DNA of 64,000 bases, from positions 50,489 to 114,488 of the forward strand of contig JAAVZI010000074.1 of the NCBI GenBank assembly GCA_022791575.1, given 5' to 3'. The notes under the pieces were generated by a model. That model worked only from the letters and a program-made list of their open reading frames with translations, was not told the origin of the DNA and did not search any database. This DNA is from Lachnospiraceae bacterium. GTDB lineage: Bacteria > Bacillota > Clostridia > Lachnospirales > Lachnospiraceae. The first letter of the stretch is position 1, and every line of letters begins with the position of its first letter. Shown piece by piece: positions 17,591 to 27,548 of this stretch. The position numbers were made by a program, and so were the translations under genes.

Positions 17591-19129
<1,539 letters not shown>

Positions 19130-19132
19130 CTA

Positions 19133-19161
19133 ATTCTAACAAAATTTTTATTTTCTGTCAA
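19133..19161 (-). promoter_or_regulatory. Sigma-A promoter of guaB
   Basis: On the minus strand TTGACA (19161-19156), a 17-base spacer and TAGAAT (19138-19133) lie directly behind the end of the preceding gene. Confidence 0.85.
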
Positions 19162-19163
19162 CC

Positions 19164-19661
19164 TTATCTGACAACTTTTCTTGGAGAAGTCTGATACATC
19201 AGTTCCAGCATCTTGCTGTCAGGTTCAAACAATACTCTGCTTACTTCCTTTTCCCCTCGGAACACGCAGACATAGACCGGCTTTTCATTCCTGCCAGATG
19301 TATAATCTTTCTCTACGTATTTTAGAGCGCCCAGTTCCGAAATCTTCGGAGAATCCTTTGGTGCAATCAGTTCAATCTTATCCATCTCTCCTGTGAAGCA
19401 GTTTTTTCTTCGGCTCTTTCCCATAATTTTATCAATCGTCAGCTCGCCGCTGACATAGAGATATTCATATTCCACATCCAACAGAGGCAGGGCAAAATTA
19501 TCTGCCACCAAAAGAAATAACCCTGGAATCAAAATTAACCAGTGCACAAGAAGCCCCAACAGAAAAACTGCCACAGTCAGCACAAGCATTCCAACTTTAA
19601 TAACCATGTGCATTGGCTGGCTGCGTCTCTTTATCAGTATTTCTACGTATGATTCATTCAT
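19164..19661 (-). CDS. Small membrane protein of unknown function
   Basis: The 165-residue product has a short polar start (MNESYVEILIKRRSQPMHM), two adjacent hydrophobic segments (about residues 21-38 and 40-58) and a cytoplasmic domain of about 105 residues with mixed charge (YEYLYVSGELTIDKIMGKSRR). That arrangement resembles small bacterial PH-like or DUF6106-type membrane proteins common in Clostridia, but I cannot name a function. ATG at 19661 follows AAAGGAGAT. It stands alone upstream of the guaB promoter. Confidence 0.75.
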   Translation of the reverse strand: MNESYVEILIKRRSQPMHMVIKVGMLVLTVAVFLLGLLVHWLILIPGLFLLVADNFALPLLDVEYEYLYVSGELTIDKIMGKSRRKNCFTGEMDKIELIAPKDSPKISELGALKYVEKDYTSGRNEKPVYVCVFRGEKEVSRVLFEPDSKMLELMYQTSPRKVVR

Positions 19662-19823
19662 TTTTATCTCCTTTGCTATATAAACTGGTGACATTATATC
19701 ATGTTTGCTTTATTTTTTAAATACTTTTGCAAATTTTTCTGATAAATTTTAAAATATTTTTAGTTTCGTTCACACATTTTTTTAATATCTATGGTAGAAT
19801 GTAATAAATTGGACTAATAGGAA

Positions 19824-19912
19824 TAGGTGATTGCGATAGCCACATTCAAGACGACGAGTTTGAACAATTGATACAAACTCTGACAGTAAAATGAGAGTTT
19901 TGCAAATACTTA
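19824..19912. repeat. Palindromic intergenic repeat, short copy 2b
   Basis: A deleted form of the repeat family: it starts TAGGTGATTGCGATAG, keeps the arm GACGAGTTTGAACAA and the matching AAACTCTGACAG, and ends GTTTTGCAAATACTTA, but the central hairpin arms are lost. It lies 31 bases ahead of the plus-strand gene at 19944. Confidence 0.65.
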
Positions 19913-19943
19913 TCAATACAAACGCAGAGAGGAGCATTGTGCA

Positions 19944-20672
19944 ATGAAACTTTTTAAGGATTCGGATCAGTTATCCACAGATGAAAAAACCGCATTTCAG
20001 GCAGAACGCCCTAAATCTTTCCGAGAACTGAATTTTCAGGGGAAATTGGGATATATATGGGGGTATTATAAATGGTGGATTCTGGGACTAATTATATTCA
20101 TTACTATTGCTGCTAATACCATTCCTGGTATTATCGAAAACCATAAGGAAGCTGTCTTGTATACCGCTTTTGTCAATACACAGATTATGAATCAGGAATC
20201 CACGGATCTGATGGATGATTTTGTGGCAGAAGCCGGAATTGACATGGATGGAAAACGAATTGTCCTGGATACGTCCTTAATTATCAACCGGAACCGGGGG
20301 GATAATATCAGTATGCAGTGCAATCAGAAACTTCTGGCAATGTTCTCTTCGAATATGCTGGATGTTTTACTCTGCGATGATGAGAACTTTCAATTTTATG
20401 CGGAAAATGGCTGTTTTCAGTCCTTGGAGGAGATTCTTCCCAAAGACCTTTTTGAGAAATATAAGCCCTATATGCTTCGTTGTGATACAGATGATAGTGA
20501 ACGTGAAATTTATTATGGCATCTCAGTTAAAACCAGCAAAGTGTTAGTGGATGAAAATGCATATATTGTAGATCCCATTTTTACTATCTGCACAAATGCC
20601 AGCCAGCCGGAAAATGCCGTAAAATTTCTGGAATTTCTAATGAAAGAAGAAATTGAACTTGACAGTAAATAA
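19944..20672 (+). CDS. Single-pass membrane protein of unknown function
   Basis: The 242-residue protein has a cytoplasmic N terminus of about 45 residues with an aromatic stretch (LGYIWGYYKWW), one membrane helix (ILGLIIFITIAANTI) and an extracellular domain of about 180 residues rich in acidic and aromatic residues. The latter has the flavour of an extracellular solute-binding protein fragment (MLDVLLCDDENFQFYAENG, FLEFLMKEE), but I cannot assign it. The GAGAGG site precedes the ATG. It is one of only three plus-strand genes here, is preceded by a short repeat copy, and converges on the lipoprotein gene with a shared terminator between. Confidence 0.75.
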   Translation: MKLFKDSDQLSTDEKTAFQAERPKSFRELNFQGKLGYIWGYYKWWILGLIIFITIAANTIPGIIENHKEAVLYTAFVNTQIMNQESTDLMDDFVAEAGIDMDGKRIVLDTSLIINRNRGDNISMQCNQKLLAMFSSNMLDVLLCDDENFQFYAENGCFQSLEEILPKDLFEKYKPYMLRCDTDDSEREIYYGISVKTSKVLVDENAYIVDPIFTICTNASQPENAVKFLEFLMKEEIELDSK

Positions 20673-20683
20673 TTAATCTTTAT

Positions 20684-20730
20684 CTATAAAAAGAGTGTCT
20701 GATATCCATGTGCAGACACTCTTTTTATAG
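20684..20730. terminator. Bidirectional terminator between converging genes
   Basis: CTATAAAAAGAGTGTCTG and CAGACACTCTTTTTATAG are perfect 18-base reverse complements around an 11-base loop. A-runs on one side and T-runs on the other let it end transcription both ways. Confidence 0.92.
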
Positions 20731-20764
20731 ATAGTTTTATTTTATATGTTATAGTTCTTGTCAC

Positions 20765-21247
20765 TTAGTCAGCAGTAAATTCCTGTGAATAGATCACTTC
20801 ATCGTTAGAATCCAAATATTCTACTACTACAATCGGATCTTTTACATCTACACTCTTTGTCAGCTCAGAAGCCAATCCCTTATAAGTAGACTGCTGTGCA
20901 GTCAGTTCCTGCTCAAGCTGTGCTTCGCCTCCAGCCAGATCCGCTTTGGTCAAAGTTTCATACTTAAAAGAATAGATGAACTTATTTCCGTCAGCTTTAA
21001 TTTCAAGATTCATACCTGAACCTGCAAGGCTGTCTGTAAGTGGTTTGATCTGACTCTGCAGTTCATCAGATTCTACGAAATCTTTCATGCTGGAATATGC
21101 TTTATCAGATTTCTTGTTATCAGAAGAAGATTCTGTCTTCTTATCTGAACCCTTGCTGCTTTCCTTGTCACTGCTGCAAGCGCCTAATGAAAACGCCAGA
21201 GTCAGCATAGTTGCACATGCCAATAATTTTAAGCTTCTCTTTTTCAT
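20765..21247 (-). CDS. DUF4854-type lipoprotein
   Basis: The 160-residue protein has a lipoprotein signal (LAFSLGACSS, cysteine near residue 24), a Ser/Lys/Asp-rich linker of about 30 residues and a folded domain (about 55-160) starting SMKDFVESDELQSQI and ending with VVVEYLDSNDEVIYSQEF. This looks like the small DUF4854 lipoproteins that occur in several paralogues in Lachnospiraceae; their function is unknown. The gene has its own sigma-A promoter with a dyad over the -10 box. Confidence 0.8.
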   Translation of the reverse strand: MKKRSLKLLACATMLTLAFSLGACSSDKESSKGSDKKTESSSDNKKSDKAYSSMKDFVESDELQSQIKPLTDSLAGSGMNLEIKADGNKFIYSFKYETLTKADLAGGEAQLEQELTAQQSTYKGLASELTKSVDVKDPIVVVEYLDSNDEVIYSQEFTAD

Positions 21248-21272
21248 AATATTATTCCTCCATAATTAAAAT

Positions 21273-21288
21273 TACAATGGTAATTGTA
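21273..21288 (-). promoter_or_regulatory. Dyad TACAAT-GGTA-ATTGTA over the lipoprotein -10 box
   Basis: A perfect six-base inverted repeat with a four-base centre includes the -10 hexamer of the lipoprotein promoter. Such placement is typical of a repressor operator; the regulator is unknown. Confidence 0.5.
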
Positions 21289-21311
21289 CAACTATTATTT
21301 TCTTATGTCAA
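21283..21311 (-). promoter_or_regulatory. Sigma-A promoter of the DUF4854 lipoprotein gene
   Basis: On the minus strand TTGACA (21311-21306), a 17-base spacer and TACAAT (21288-21283) precede the start by about 36 bases. Confidence 0.8.
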
Positions 21312-21348
21312 TCTTTTTTTTATAATATACAAAAATAATTTAAGAAAA

Positions 21349-23730
21349 TCATTTGATATTTTGAGAAAATAGTTCATTTGCATATCTTACAGACCCCATG
21401 GCATCACCTGAATAAAAATCAGCGCCGATCATATCTGCGTAATTTTGAGTTAGTACGGCTCCGCCTACCATAATCCGGCATTCGGGGGCTTCTTTTTTCA
21501 GCATCTGTATTGTTTCTTTCATATTCACTACTGTCGTAGTCATCAAGGCACTTAGCCCTACTAACTTGACATGATTTTCCTTTACTGCCTGTACAATTTT
21601 CTCTGCAGGCACATCTTTTCCCAGATCAATTACATAAAATCCATAATTTTCCAATAATACCTTAACAATATTTTTGCCAATATCATGGATATCTCCTTTT
21701 ACTGTAGCAATTACAATGGTTCCCTTGCTTTCGGAGATTGTCCCCTGAGACTGCAGATGCTCTTTGATTGCTGAAAATCCTGCCTTTGCTGCCTCTGCGC
21801 TCATTAAAAGCTGCGGAAGAAATAGTGTCTTGTTCTCAAAGCCCTGCCCAACCTGGTCCAGAGCGGGTATTAGATCCTGGTCGATGATTGACAGCGGCTG
21901 CCTTGTTTTCAGCTCTTTTTTTGCGGCTTCATAGGCGCTTTGCGTTAATCCTTTTATTACAGATTCACAAAGGCTAGGCTCTTCTTTTGAACTTTTCTCT
22001 GATTTGTGTTCTTCCGTCTGTTGAGAATAAAGTCTGATATAATCTGCACACTGTATATCACTGCCGTTGAGAGTGCAAAATGCATGATATGCCGCCATAA
22101 TAGAAGCACTGTTTGGATTGACAATTCCTGCACTCAGTCCATTCGCAAGCGCCATGGTAAAAAATGCAGTGGTCACTTTTTCCCGCTGCGGCAGCCCAAA
22201 GGAAATGTTAGATACGCCAAGAGTCGTATGAACTCCCAGAACATGCCGAACATAATGTAGCGCTTCTAATGTAATCTTAGCATGGTCCTGGCCGGTACTG
22301 ATCGCCATCGTCAAGGTATCTATCAATAGATCCTTTTGAGATATCCCATATTTAGCTGCTTCCTTTATCATACGTTCTGCGATGCGTATCCGTCCTTCGG
22401 CGGTTTCTGGAATTCCATTTTCATCTAGCGTCAGACACACAACCATACCACCGTATTTGGCTGCCAGTGGAAATATAGCATCCATAGACTCTTGTTTACC
22501 ATTCACCGAATTTAAAAGCGGCTTACCGTTGTAGAGACGTAGTGCCGTTTCCATACATTCTATATCGGACGTATCAATCTGCAGCGGCAGATCGGTAATT
22601 CCCTGCAGACCTGTTATGACCTTTTTCATCATCTCTCTCTCATCTATTTCCGGCAATCCCACATTTACATCCAGTATTTGGGCGCCTTTCTCCTGCTGAA
22701 CTAGAGCTTCCCTGTAAATATATTCCAGGTCATTGTCCCGCAGTGCCTGCTTAAAGCGTGATTTTCCGGTTGGGTTAATCCGCTCCCCAATAATTTTAGG
22801 ATGCTGATCCAGTACAACGGCATGCGTATAAGAGGATACAACTGAACGATTCTTATCTGTGACTTTCAGCGGTGCTATTCCTTTGCATGTATCTACTAAT
22901 GCTTTGATATGTGCCGGCGTTGTTCCACAGCAGCCGCCCATAACAGAGATTCCTTCCAGTGCAATCTCTTTCATCACAGTGGCAAATTCTTGCGGCTCTA
23001 CATGATAACAAGTTTTTCCATTGATCACCTGCGGCAGGCCGGCATTGGGATTGACTACCAGAGGCAGCGAACAGATCTTGCGCAATTGTACCAGCAAGTC
23101 CTTCATTTTGTCAGGTCCAAAGCCGCAGTTTAGTCCTATAGCATGTACCTTCAGGCCCTCCAGCATAGCGGTTACAGCCTCCATATCTGCTCCGGTCAGT
23201 AATTTCCCATTTTCATCACAGACCATAGTTACAAGAATCGGAAGGCTGGTATTCTCCTTTGCCGCCAGTACAGCCGCTTTAATCTCATAAGTATCATTCA
23301 TGGTTTCTATCAGACAAAGGTCCGCACCTGCACGCTCGCCGGCTATACATATTGGCTTAAAGGCTTCATATGCCTCTTCAAAAGGCAGATCTCCCATCGG
23401 GGAGAGCAGCCGACCAAGGGAACCTATATCCAAAGCTGTAAAGGCTTCCTTACCAGTTTCTGCCACCGCCTGTTTTGCCAGTTCTATACCTTTTTCCGTC
23501 AGTTCCTCACAATGATCCATTTTAAAAGGATTGATACCAAATGTATTCGCTTTCACAATATTGCAGCCAGCATCCAAGTAGCTTTTATGAATATCTAAAA
23601 TAATCTCCTTATGAGTCAGATTCCATAATTCCGGCATTTCTCCAGCTTTCAGTCCCTGGCTTTGCAGCATGGTGCCCATGGCTCCATCAAAAAACAGCAG
23701 TTCCTGTCCCAGTCTATCTAAAAACTTCAT
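21349..23730 (-). CDS. metH: Cobalamin-dependent methionine synthase, without the reactivation domain
   Basis: The 793-residue enzyme carries the methyl group from methyltetrahydrofolate to homocysteine through cobalamin. Domains in order: homocysteine-binding (residues about 1-290, FFDGAMGTMLQSQG and the zinc ligands NCGFG and GGCCGTTPAHI), pterin-binding (about 305-560, IIGERINPTGKSRFK), B12 cap (about 590-665) and B12-binding (about 670-793, with the cobalt ligand in VKGDIHDIGKNI). The C-terminal AdoMet domain of the E. coli enzyme is missing and is supplied by the overlapping upstream gene. ATG at 23730 is better spaced from AAAGGA than the ATG at 23739. Confidence 0.95.
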   Translation of the reverse strand: MKFLDRLGQELLFFDGAMGTMLQSQGLKAGEMPELWNLTHKEIILDIHKSYLDAGCNIVKANTFGINPFKMDHCEELTEKGIELAKQAVAETGKEAFTALDIGSLGRLLSPMGDLPFEEAYEAFKPICIAGERAGADLCLIETMNDTYEIKAAVLAAKENTSLPILVTMVCDENGKLLTGADMEAVTAMLEGLKVHAIGLNCGFGPDKMKDLLVQLRKICSLPLVVNPNAGLPQVINGKTCYHVEPQEFATVMKEIALEGISVMGGCCGTTPAHIKALVDTCKGIAPLKVTDKNRSVVSSYTHAVVLDQHPKIIGERINPTGKSRFKQALRDNDLEYIYREALVQQEKGAQILDVNVGLPEIDEREMMKKVITGLQGITDLPLQIDTSDIECMETALRLYNGKPLLNSVNGKQESMDAIFPLAAKYGGMVVCLTLDENGIPETAEGRIRIAERMIKEAAKYGISQKDLLIDTLTMAISTGQDHAKITLEALHYVRHVLGVHTTLGVSNISFGLPQREKVTTAFFTMALANGLSAGIVNPNSASIMAAYHAFCTLNGSDIQCADYIRLYSQQTEEHKSEKSSKEEPSLCESVIKGLTQSAYEAAKKELKTRQPLSIIDQDLIPALDQVGQGFENKTLFLPQLLMSAEAAKAGFSAIKEHLQSQGTISESKGTIVIATVKGDIHDIGKNIVKVLLENYGFYVIDLGKDVPAEKIVQAVKENHVKLVGLSALMTTTVVNMKETIQMLKKEAPECRIMVGGAVLTQNYADMIGADFYSGDAMGSVRYANELFSQNIK

Positions 23731-23735
23731 ATCTT

Positions 23736-24341
23736 TCATTTCCTTTCTTGTGTCAACCCAATCAGGGCCGTTACTGACTTGGAAGGTATCATGAGATTTC
23801 CTGCCGTCAGTGTTATACCAATTCGTTTACTGCATTCCAACATAGCAAAAAGAGCTTTTTGATATTCCAAGGCAAAGTCTCCATATCCAGGACTAAACCG
23901 AGGACGCAGAGCTAACCCTCTGGAGCAGGCTTCTTTTTTGATTTCTTCTTCTATTTCATTTACATAACTTTCAATATAGGAAGCTCCCACAGCCTGTACT
24001 ACGGCAGCCTTTGCGAGATTGGTCACAGAATATTTCTTAATCATCCGATCCACACAAGGTCCAATGGTTGCCGCCAGTACGACCACCCGTTCGCAGCCTT
24101 GCAGATTACGGACCAGACTTTTACTGGATATGTGTAATTCATCTATCATAATTAAATTCTTTTCTTCGTTCACACTACAGCGATATTCACGATAAATACT
24201 TTTAGGTACATAAACCCTCTCAATTTCTACTGCCGCCTCTTCTAATAAGAACTCTGTCTGCGCATCCGGTTTTGCACCGTGACAGCCAAGATAGCGAAGA
24301 GCCTCTTTTTTATCCATCTTCCTATTATTTCCTTCCATCAT
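23736..24341 (-). CDS. Methionine synthase activation-domain protein
   Basis: The 201-residue protein corresponds to the C-terminal reactivation domain of MetH (Met_synt_B12 superfamily), which re-methylates oxidised cobalamin with S-adenosylmethionine. The core ALRPRFSPGYGDFALEYQ contains the RxxPGYG-like turn that binds AdoMet, and the end IGITLTAGNLMIPSKSVTALIG is family-typical. It is encoded between metF and metH and its stop overlaps metH's upstream ATG, so the split halves are made together. The start may be ATG at 24341 or 24317; neither has a textbook ribosome site. Confidence 0.9.
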   Translation of the reverse strand: MMEGNNRKMDKKEALRYLGCHGAKPDAQTEFLLEEAAVEIERVYVPKSIYREYRCSVNEEKNLIMIDELHISSKSLVRNLQGCERVVVLAATIGPCVDRMIKKYSVTNLAKAAVVQAVGASYIESYVNEIEEEIKKEACSRGLALRPRFSPGYGDFALEYQKALFAMLECSKRIGITLTAGNLMIPSKSVTALIGLTQERK

Positions 24342-24365
24342 CTATATATACTCTGCCATTTATAA

Positions 24366-25241
24366 CTACTCTTCTCTCTTGTATATTTCAGAAAGATTAT
24401 CCAGAATTGCACCTGCCACATGAGGCTTATTCATTGTATAGATATGCACATGATTCACACCATTAGCAATCAAATCAATAATTTGGTCTGTAGCATAAGC
24501 AATTCCTGCCTGACTTAACGCTACAGCATCGTCCGCAAATCGTTCCACTATCGCACGGAACCGCTGCGGCAGAACTGCACCGGATAAGGAAACCATTCGC
24601 TGAATCTGTTTGGCATTGGTTACCGGCATAATACCAGCGATTACAGGCACATCAATTCCCTTTTTCAAAATCCTGTATAAAAAATTATACATCACATTAT
24701 TATCAAAAAACATCTGCGTTGTTAAAAATTCACAGCCTGCCTCTACTTTGCGTTTCAAATAGTCAATGTCAGCTTCTATCGTTAAAGCTTCCGGATGCCC
24801 TTCTGGATAACAGGCTCCTCCAATACAGAAATCTCCGAATTTCCTTATTTCTTCAATTAATTCACTGGCATGATGATATTGATTCGGCAGTGGAAAATCC
24901 AGGTCATCCGGAGTATCTCCACGCAAAGCTAGAATATTTTCAATTTTATTTTCTTTTAGTTCTTTTAACACCTGTTGTATCTTTTCTCTGTCAGAAGAAG
25001 CGCAGGTTAAATGAGCCAGCGCCGTAATGCCATTGACATTTTGTACCTCATTTGCCATATCTACCGTATGTTCACTGGTTCCGCCGCTGGCACCATATGT
25101 GACGCTGATATACGCCGGCTTTAATCTGGCCATTTCTCTAACAACCTCATGTGCTTTAGCTAATTCAGATCCTTTCTTAGGTGGAAACAGCTCACAGCTG
25201 ATCGTCACTTCATTTCTTTTTAATTGTTCTGATATTTTCAT
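24366..25241 (-). CDS. metF: Methylenetetrahydrofolate reductase
   Basis: MetF (291 residues) reduces methylene-THF to methyl-THF, the methyl donor of the adjacent MetH. The N-terminal barrel signature SCELFPPKKGSE is at about residue 16, and LALRGDTPDDLDFPLPNQYHHASELIEEI and QMFFDNNVMYNFLYR are typical of the FAD-barrel. The ATG at 25241 follows GGAGGT. It heads the metF-activation-metH unit. Confidence 0.95.
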   Translation of the reverse strand: MKISEQLKRNEVTISCELFPPKKGSELAKAHEVVREMARLKPAYISVTYGASGGTSEHTVDMANEVQNVNGITALAHLTCASSDREKIQQVLKELKENKIENILALRGDTPDDLDFPLPNQYHHASELIEEIRKFGDFCIGGACYPEGHPEALTIEADIDYLKRKVEAGCEFLTTQMFFDNNVMYNFLYRILKKGIDVPVIAGIMPVTNAKQIQRMVSLSGAVLPQRFRAIVERFADDAVALSQAGIAYATDQIIDLIANGVNHVHIYTMNKPHVAGAILDNLSEIYKREE

Positions 25242-25298
25242 ATATACCTCCATTGGCCGAATGCATTCCTAACTACGCAGACTGAATTGAAAACTTGA

Positions 25299-25330
25299 AA
25301 AAAAGCAGGAAGAGCTGCTCCTGCTTTTTA
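25299..25330 (-). terminator. Rho-independent terminator after the small membrane gene
   Basis: AAAAGCAGGA and TCCTGCTTTT pair around an eight-base loop, followed on the minus strand by further T residues. Confidence 0.88.
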
Positions 25331-25334
25331 CTAC

Positions 25335-25538
25335 TTACATATTTATCTGCAACAAAACCAGAACAACACCACCGACTACAAGCACAGCACCTAGTATTCT
25401 TCCAATTAATTTTCCATTTTTCTTCTCCAGCAAGGAAGGTTTCAGACACTTCTGCGGAAAAAGAATCATGACTAGTCCTATCAGCGCAATACAAGCACTA
25501 AAGGCCATCTCAATTCCATCATACAACTCTTGGCTCAC
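25335..25538 (-). CDS. Small two-helix membrane protein
   Basis: The 67-residue protein has two hydrophobic helices (about residues 12-28 and 46-64) joined by a Lys-rich loop. The GTG start has GGGAGGTG in the right place, and a good terminator follows directly. No function is recognised. It sits immediately after the terminator-like stem of the GGGtGRT gene. Confidence 0.7.
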   Translation of the reverse strand: MSQELYDGIEMAFSACIALIGLVMILFPQKCLKPSLLEKKNGKLIGRILGAVLVVGGVVLVLLQINM

Positions 25539-25558
25539 AAATACACCTCCCTATAAAA

Positions 25559-25597
25559 CAGGGGGAATTGCAGATTTCCTTTCACAAATCCCCCTGC
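25559..25597 (-). terminator. Terminator-like stem after the GGGtGRT gene
   Basis: CAGGGGGA-TTTG on the minus strand pairs with CAA-TTCCCCCTG across an internal loop, followed by TTTTAT. The small gene at 25538 starts just beyond, so it may allow partial read-through. Confidence 0.65.
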
Positions 25598-25624
25598 CTT
25601 CTACTAAATGCATTCTATGATCAA

Positions 25625-26635
25625 TTAGAATTTACCAGCATCTGCGGCTTCCTGCACGGAAACTGCTACTGCTACTGTCATACCAACCATAGGATTATTA
25701 CCAGCACCAATCAGACCCATCATTTCTACATGGGCCGGTACAGACGAAGAACCTGCAAACTGTGCATCACTATGCATACGTCCCAGAGTATCTGTCATAC
25801 CATAAGAAGCCGGGCCTGCAGCCATGTTGTCTGGATGCAGAGTACGTCCAGTACCGCCGCCGCTGGCAACAGAGAAATATTTCTTGCCCTGTTCCATACA
25901 CTCTTTCTTATATGTACCTGCTACTGGATGCTGGAATCTGGTAGGATTGGTAGAATTACCTGTAATGGATACGTCTACGCCCTCCTTATGCATGATCGCA
26001 ACGCCTTCACATACATCATTCGCTCCATAGCAGTTTACTTTTGCGCGAAGCCCTTCAGAATAGGACTTTCTAAATACTTCCTTTACTTCATTCTTATAAG
26101 GATCATATTCTGTTTCAACAAAGGTAAATCCATTAATTCTGGAGATAATCTGTGCAGCGTCCTTACCAAGACCATTCAGAATTACTCTTAATGGTTTCTG
26201 ACGAACCTTATTTGCTTTCTCAGCAATACCAATTGCGCCTTCTGCTGCTGCAAAGGATTCATGTCCTGCTAAAAAGCAGAAACATTCCGTTTCTTCTTCA
26301 AGCAGCATCTTTCCAAGGTTACCATGTCCAAGTCCTACTTTACGAGTATCGGCTACTGAACCAGGAATACAGAAAGCCTGAAGTCCTTCTCCGATTGCCG
26401 CTGCTGCGTCTGCTGCTCTCTTACAGCCTTTCTTAATTGCAATAGCAGCACCTACGATATATGCCCAGCATGCATTCTCAAAGCAGATCGGCTGAATCCC
26501 TTTAATCTGATCATAGACATTCAAACCTGCATCTTTCGTAATCTTTTCCGCTTCTTCAATAGAAGCAATGCCATAGCCCTTTAATACTTCGTTAATCTTA
26601 TCAATTCTTCTCTCATATGATTCAAATAAAGCCAT
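25625..26635 (-). CDS. GGGtGRT protein, conserved but of unknown function
   Basis: The 336-residue soluble protein contains the motif SGGGTGRTLHPDN that names this family. Other conserved-looking stretches are PICFENACWAYIVGAAIA, FLAGHESFAAAEGAIGIAEKA and SITGNSTNPTRFQHPVAGTY. The family occurs in anaerobic Clostridia and archaea, and no activity has been assigned as far as I know. It follows the NifU-like gene by 37 bases with an AGGAGG site, a pairing seen repeatedly, which suggests a joint role around an iron-sulfur cluster or a metal cofactor. No signal peptide or membrane segment. Confidence 0.88.
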   Translation of the reverse strand: MALFESYERRIDKINEVLKGYGIASIEEAEKITKDAGLNVYDQIKGIQPICFENACWAYIVGAAIAIKKGCKRAADAAAAIGEGLQAFCIPGSVADTRKVGLGHGNLGKMLLEEETECFCFLAGHESFAAAEGAIGIAEKANKVRQKPLRVILNGLGKDAAQIISRINGFTFVETEYDPYKNEVKEVFRKSYSEGLRAKVNCYGANDVCEGVAIMHKEGVDVSITGNSTNPTRFQHPVAGTYKKECMEQGKKYFSVASGGGTGRTLHPDNMAAGPASYGMTDTLGRMHSDAQFAGSSSVPAHVEMMGLIGAGNNPMVGMTVAVAVSVQEAADAGKF

Positions 26636-26672
26636 TTAAAATATCCTCCTAATTCTTATTTAAATGCAGTGA

Positions 26673-27365
26673 CTATTCCTGCCTTGGATCAATAATCTTA
26701 ACAGCGTCGTCTACACGGCCATACTGACCTTTTGCCTTCTCCCATGCCGTGTTGGGATCATCGCCTTTTTTAATAAAGTCAGTCATTTTTCCAAGACTTA
26801 CGAACTGATATCCAATGATCTGGTCATCTGCATCCAATGCGATACCGGTTACATAACCTTCTGCCATTTCAAGATAGCGAGGACCTTTCTTTAATGTTCC
26901 ATACATGGTACCAACCTGTGAGCGAAGTCCTTTACCAAGATCTTCCAGACCTGCGCCTACCGGAAGTCCATCTTCTGAAAATGCACTCTGAGTTCTTCCA
27001 TATACAATCTGTAGGAACAATTCTCTCATTGCTGTGTTAATGGCATCGCAGACTAAATCTGTATTCAGCGCTTCTAACAGTGTTCTTCCAGGAAGAATCT
27101 CAGAAGCCATAGCTGCTGAATGAGTCATACCAGAACATCCGATTGTCTCTACAAGAGCTTCCTGAATAATGCCTTCTTTTACATTCAGAGTCAATTTACA
27201 GGCGCCCTGCTGGGGAGCACACCAGCCCACACCATGTGTCAGACCTGAAATATCTGTAATTTCTTTTGACTTTGTCCATTTTCCTTCCTGTGGAATGGGA
27301 GCACAGCCATGAGCTACGCCCTGGGCTACTGGACACATTTCTTCTACTTCGCTTGAATAAATCAT
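26673..27365 (-). CDS. NifU-like iron-sulfur scaffold protein paired with GGGtGRT
   Basis: The 230-residue protein resembles the IscU/NifU scaffold fold with extra cysteines: EMCPVAQGVAHGCAPI near the N terminus, GVGWCAPQQGACKLTLNV, and VETIGCSGMTHSAAMASEIL, followed by TDLVCDAINTAMRELF. These could hold a cluster. The C-terminal third (GPRYLEMAEGYVTGIALDADDQIIGYQFV) is not part of ordinary IscU. There is no cysteine desulfurase next to it. It is the first gene of the two-gene unit and has a leader with two predicted hairpins. Confidence 0.85.
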   Translation of the reverse strand: MIYSSEVEEMCPVAQGVAHGCAPIPQEGKWTKSKEITDISGLTHGVGWCAPQQGACKLTLNVKEGIIQEALVETIGCSGMTHSAAMASEILPGRTLLEALNTDLVCDAINTAMRELFLQIVYGRTQSAFSEDGLPVGAGLEDLGKGLRSQVGTMYGTLKKGPRYLEMAEGYVTGIALDADDQIIGYQFVSLGKMTDFIKKGDDPNTAWEKAKGQYGRVDDAVKIIDPRQE

Positions 27366-27398
27366 TTAAATACTCCTTTCAATTATAAAAAATCTTTG

Positions 27399-27437
27399 GA
27401 GGTTTCCCTCACATGGAACTGGCGATAATACCAGTTC
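27399..27437 (-). promoter_or_regulatory. Two-hairpin leader before the NifU-like gene
   Basis: On the minus strand GAACTGG-TATTATCG-CCAGTTC (27437-27416) is followed by GAGG-GAAA-CCTC (27410-27399), a stem capped by a GNRA-type tetraloop, then AAAGATTTTTT before the ribosome site. It may be an attenuator or structured RNA; it matches no riboswitch I recognise. Confidence 0.5.
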
Positions 27438-27548
27438 ATATCTACTACTATTTTCTCATAAATTGACAAAATAGTCTAGTATTTTTTCTTAAATTTAGTA
27501 TTTTTTCAATTACAGGCTGAGAGAATTTCTACCTGATATACTTCTGAA

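Noticed and set aside
25242..25300. Possible SAM or B12 riboswitch ahead of metF-metH
   Set aside because: The space between the preceding terminator and the start is only about 60 bases and contains no stems of those riboswitches.
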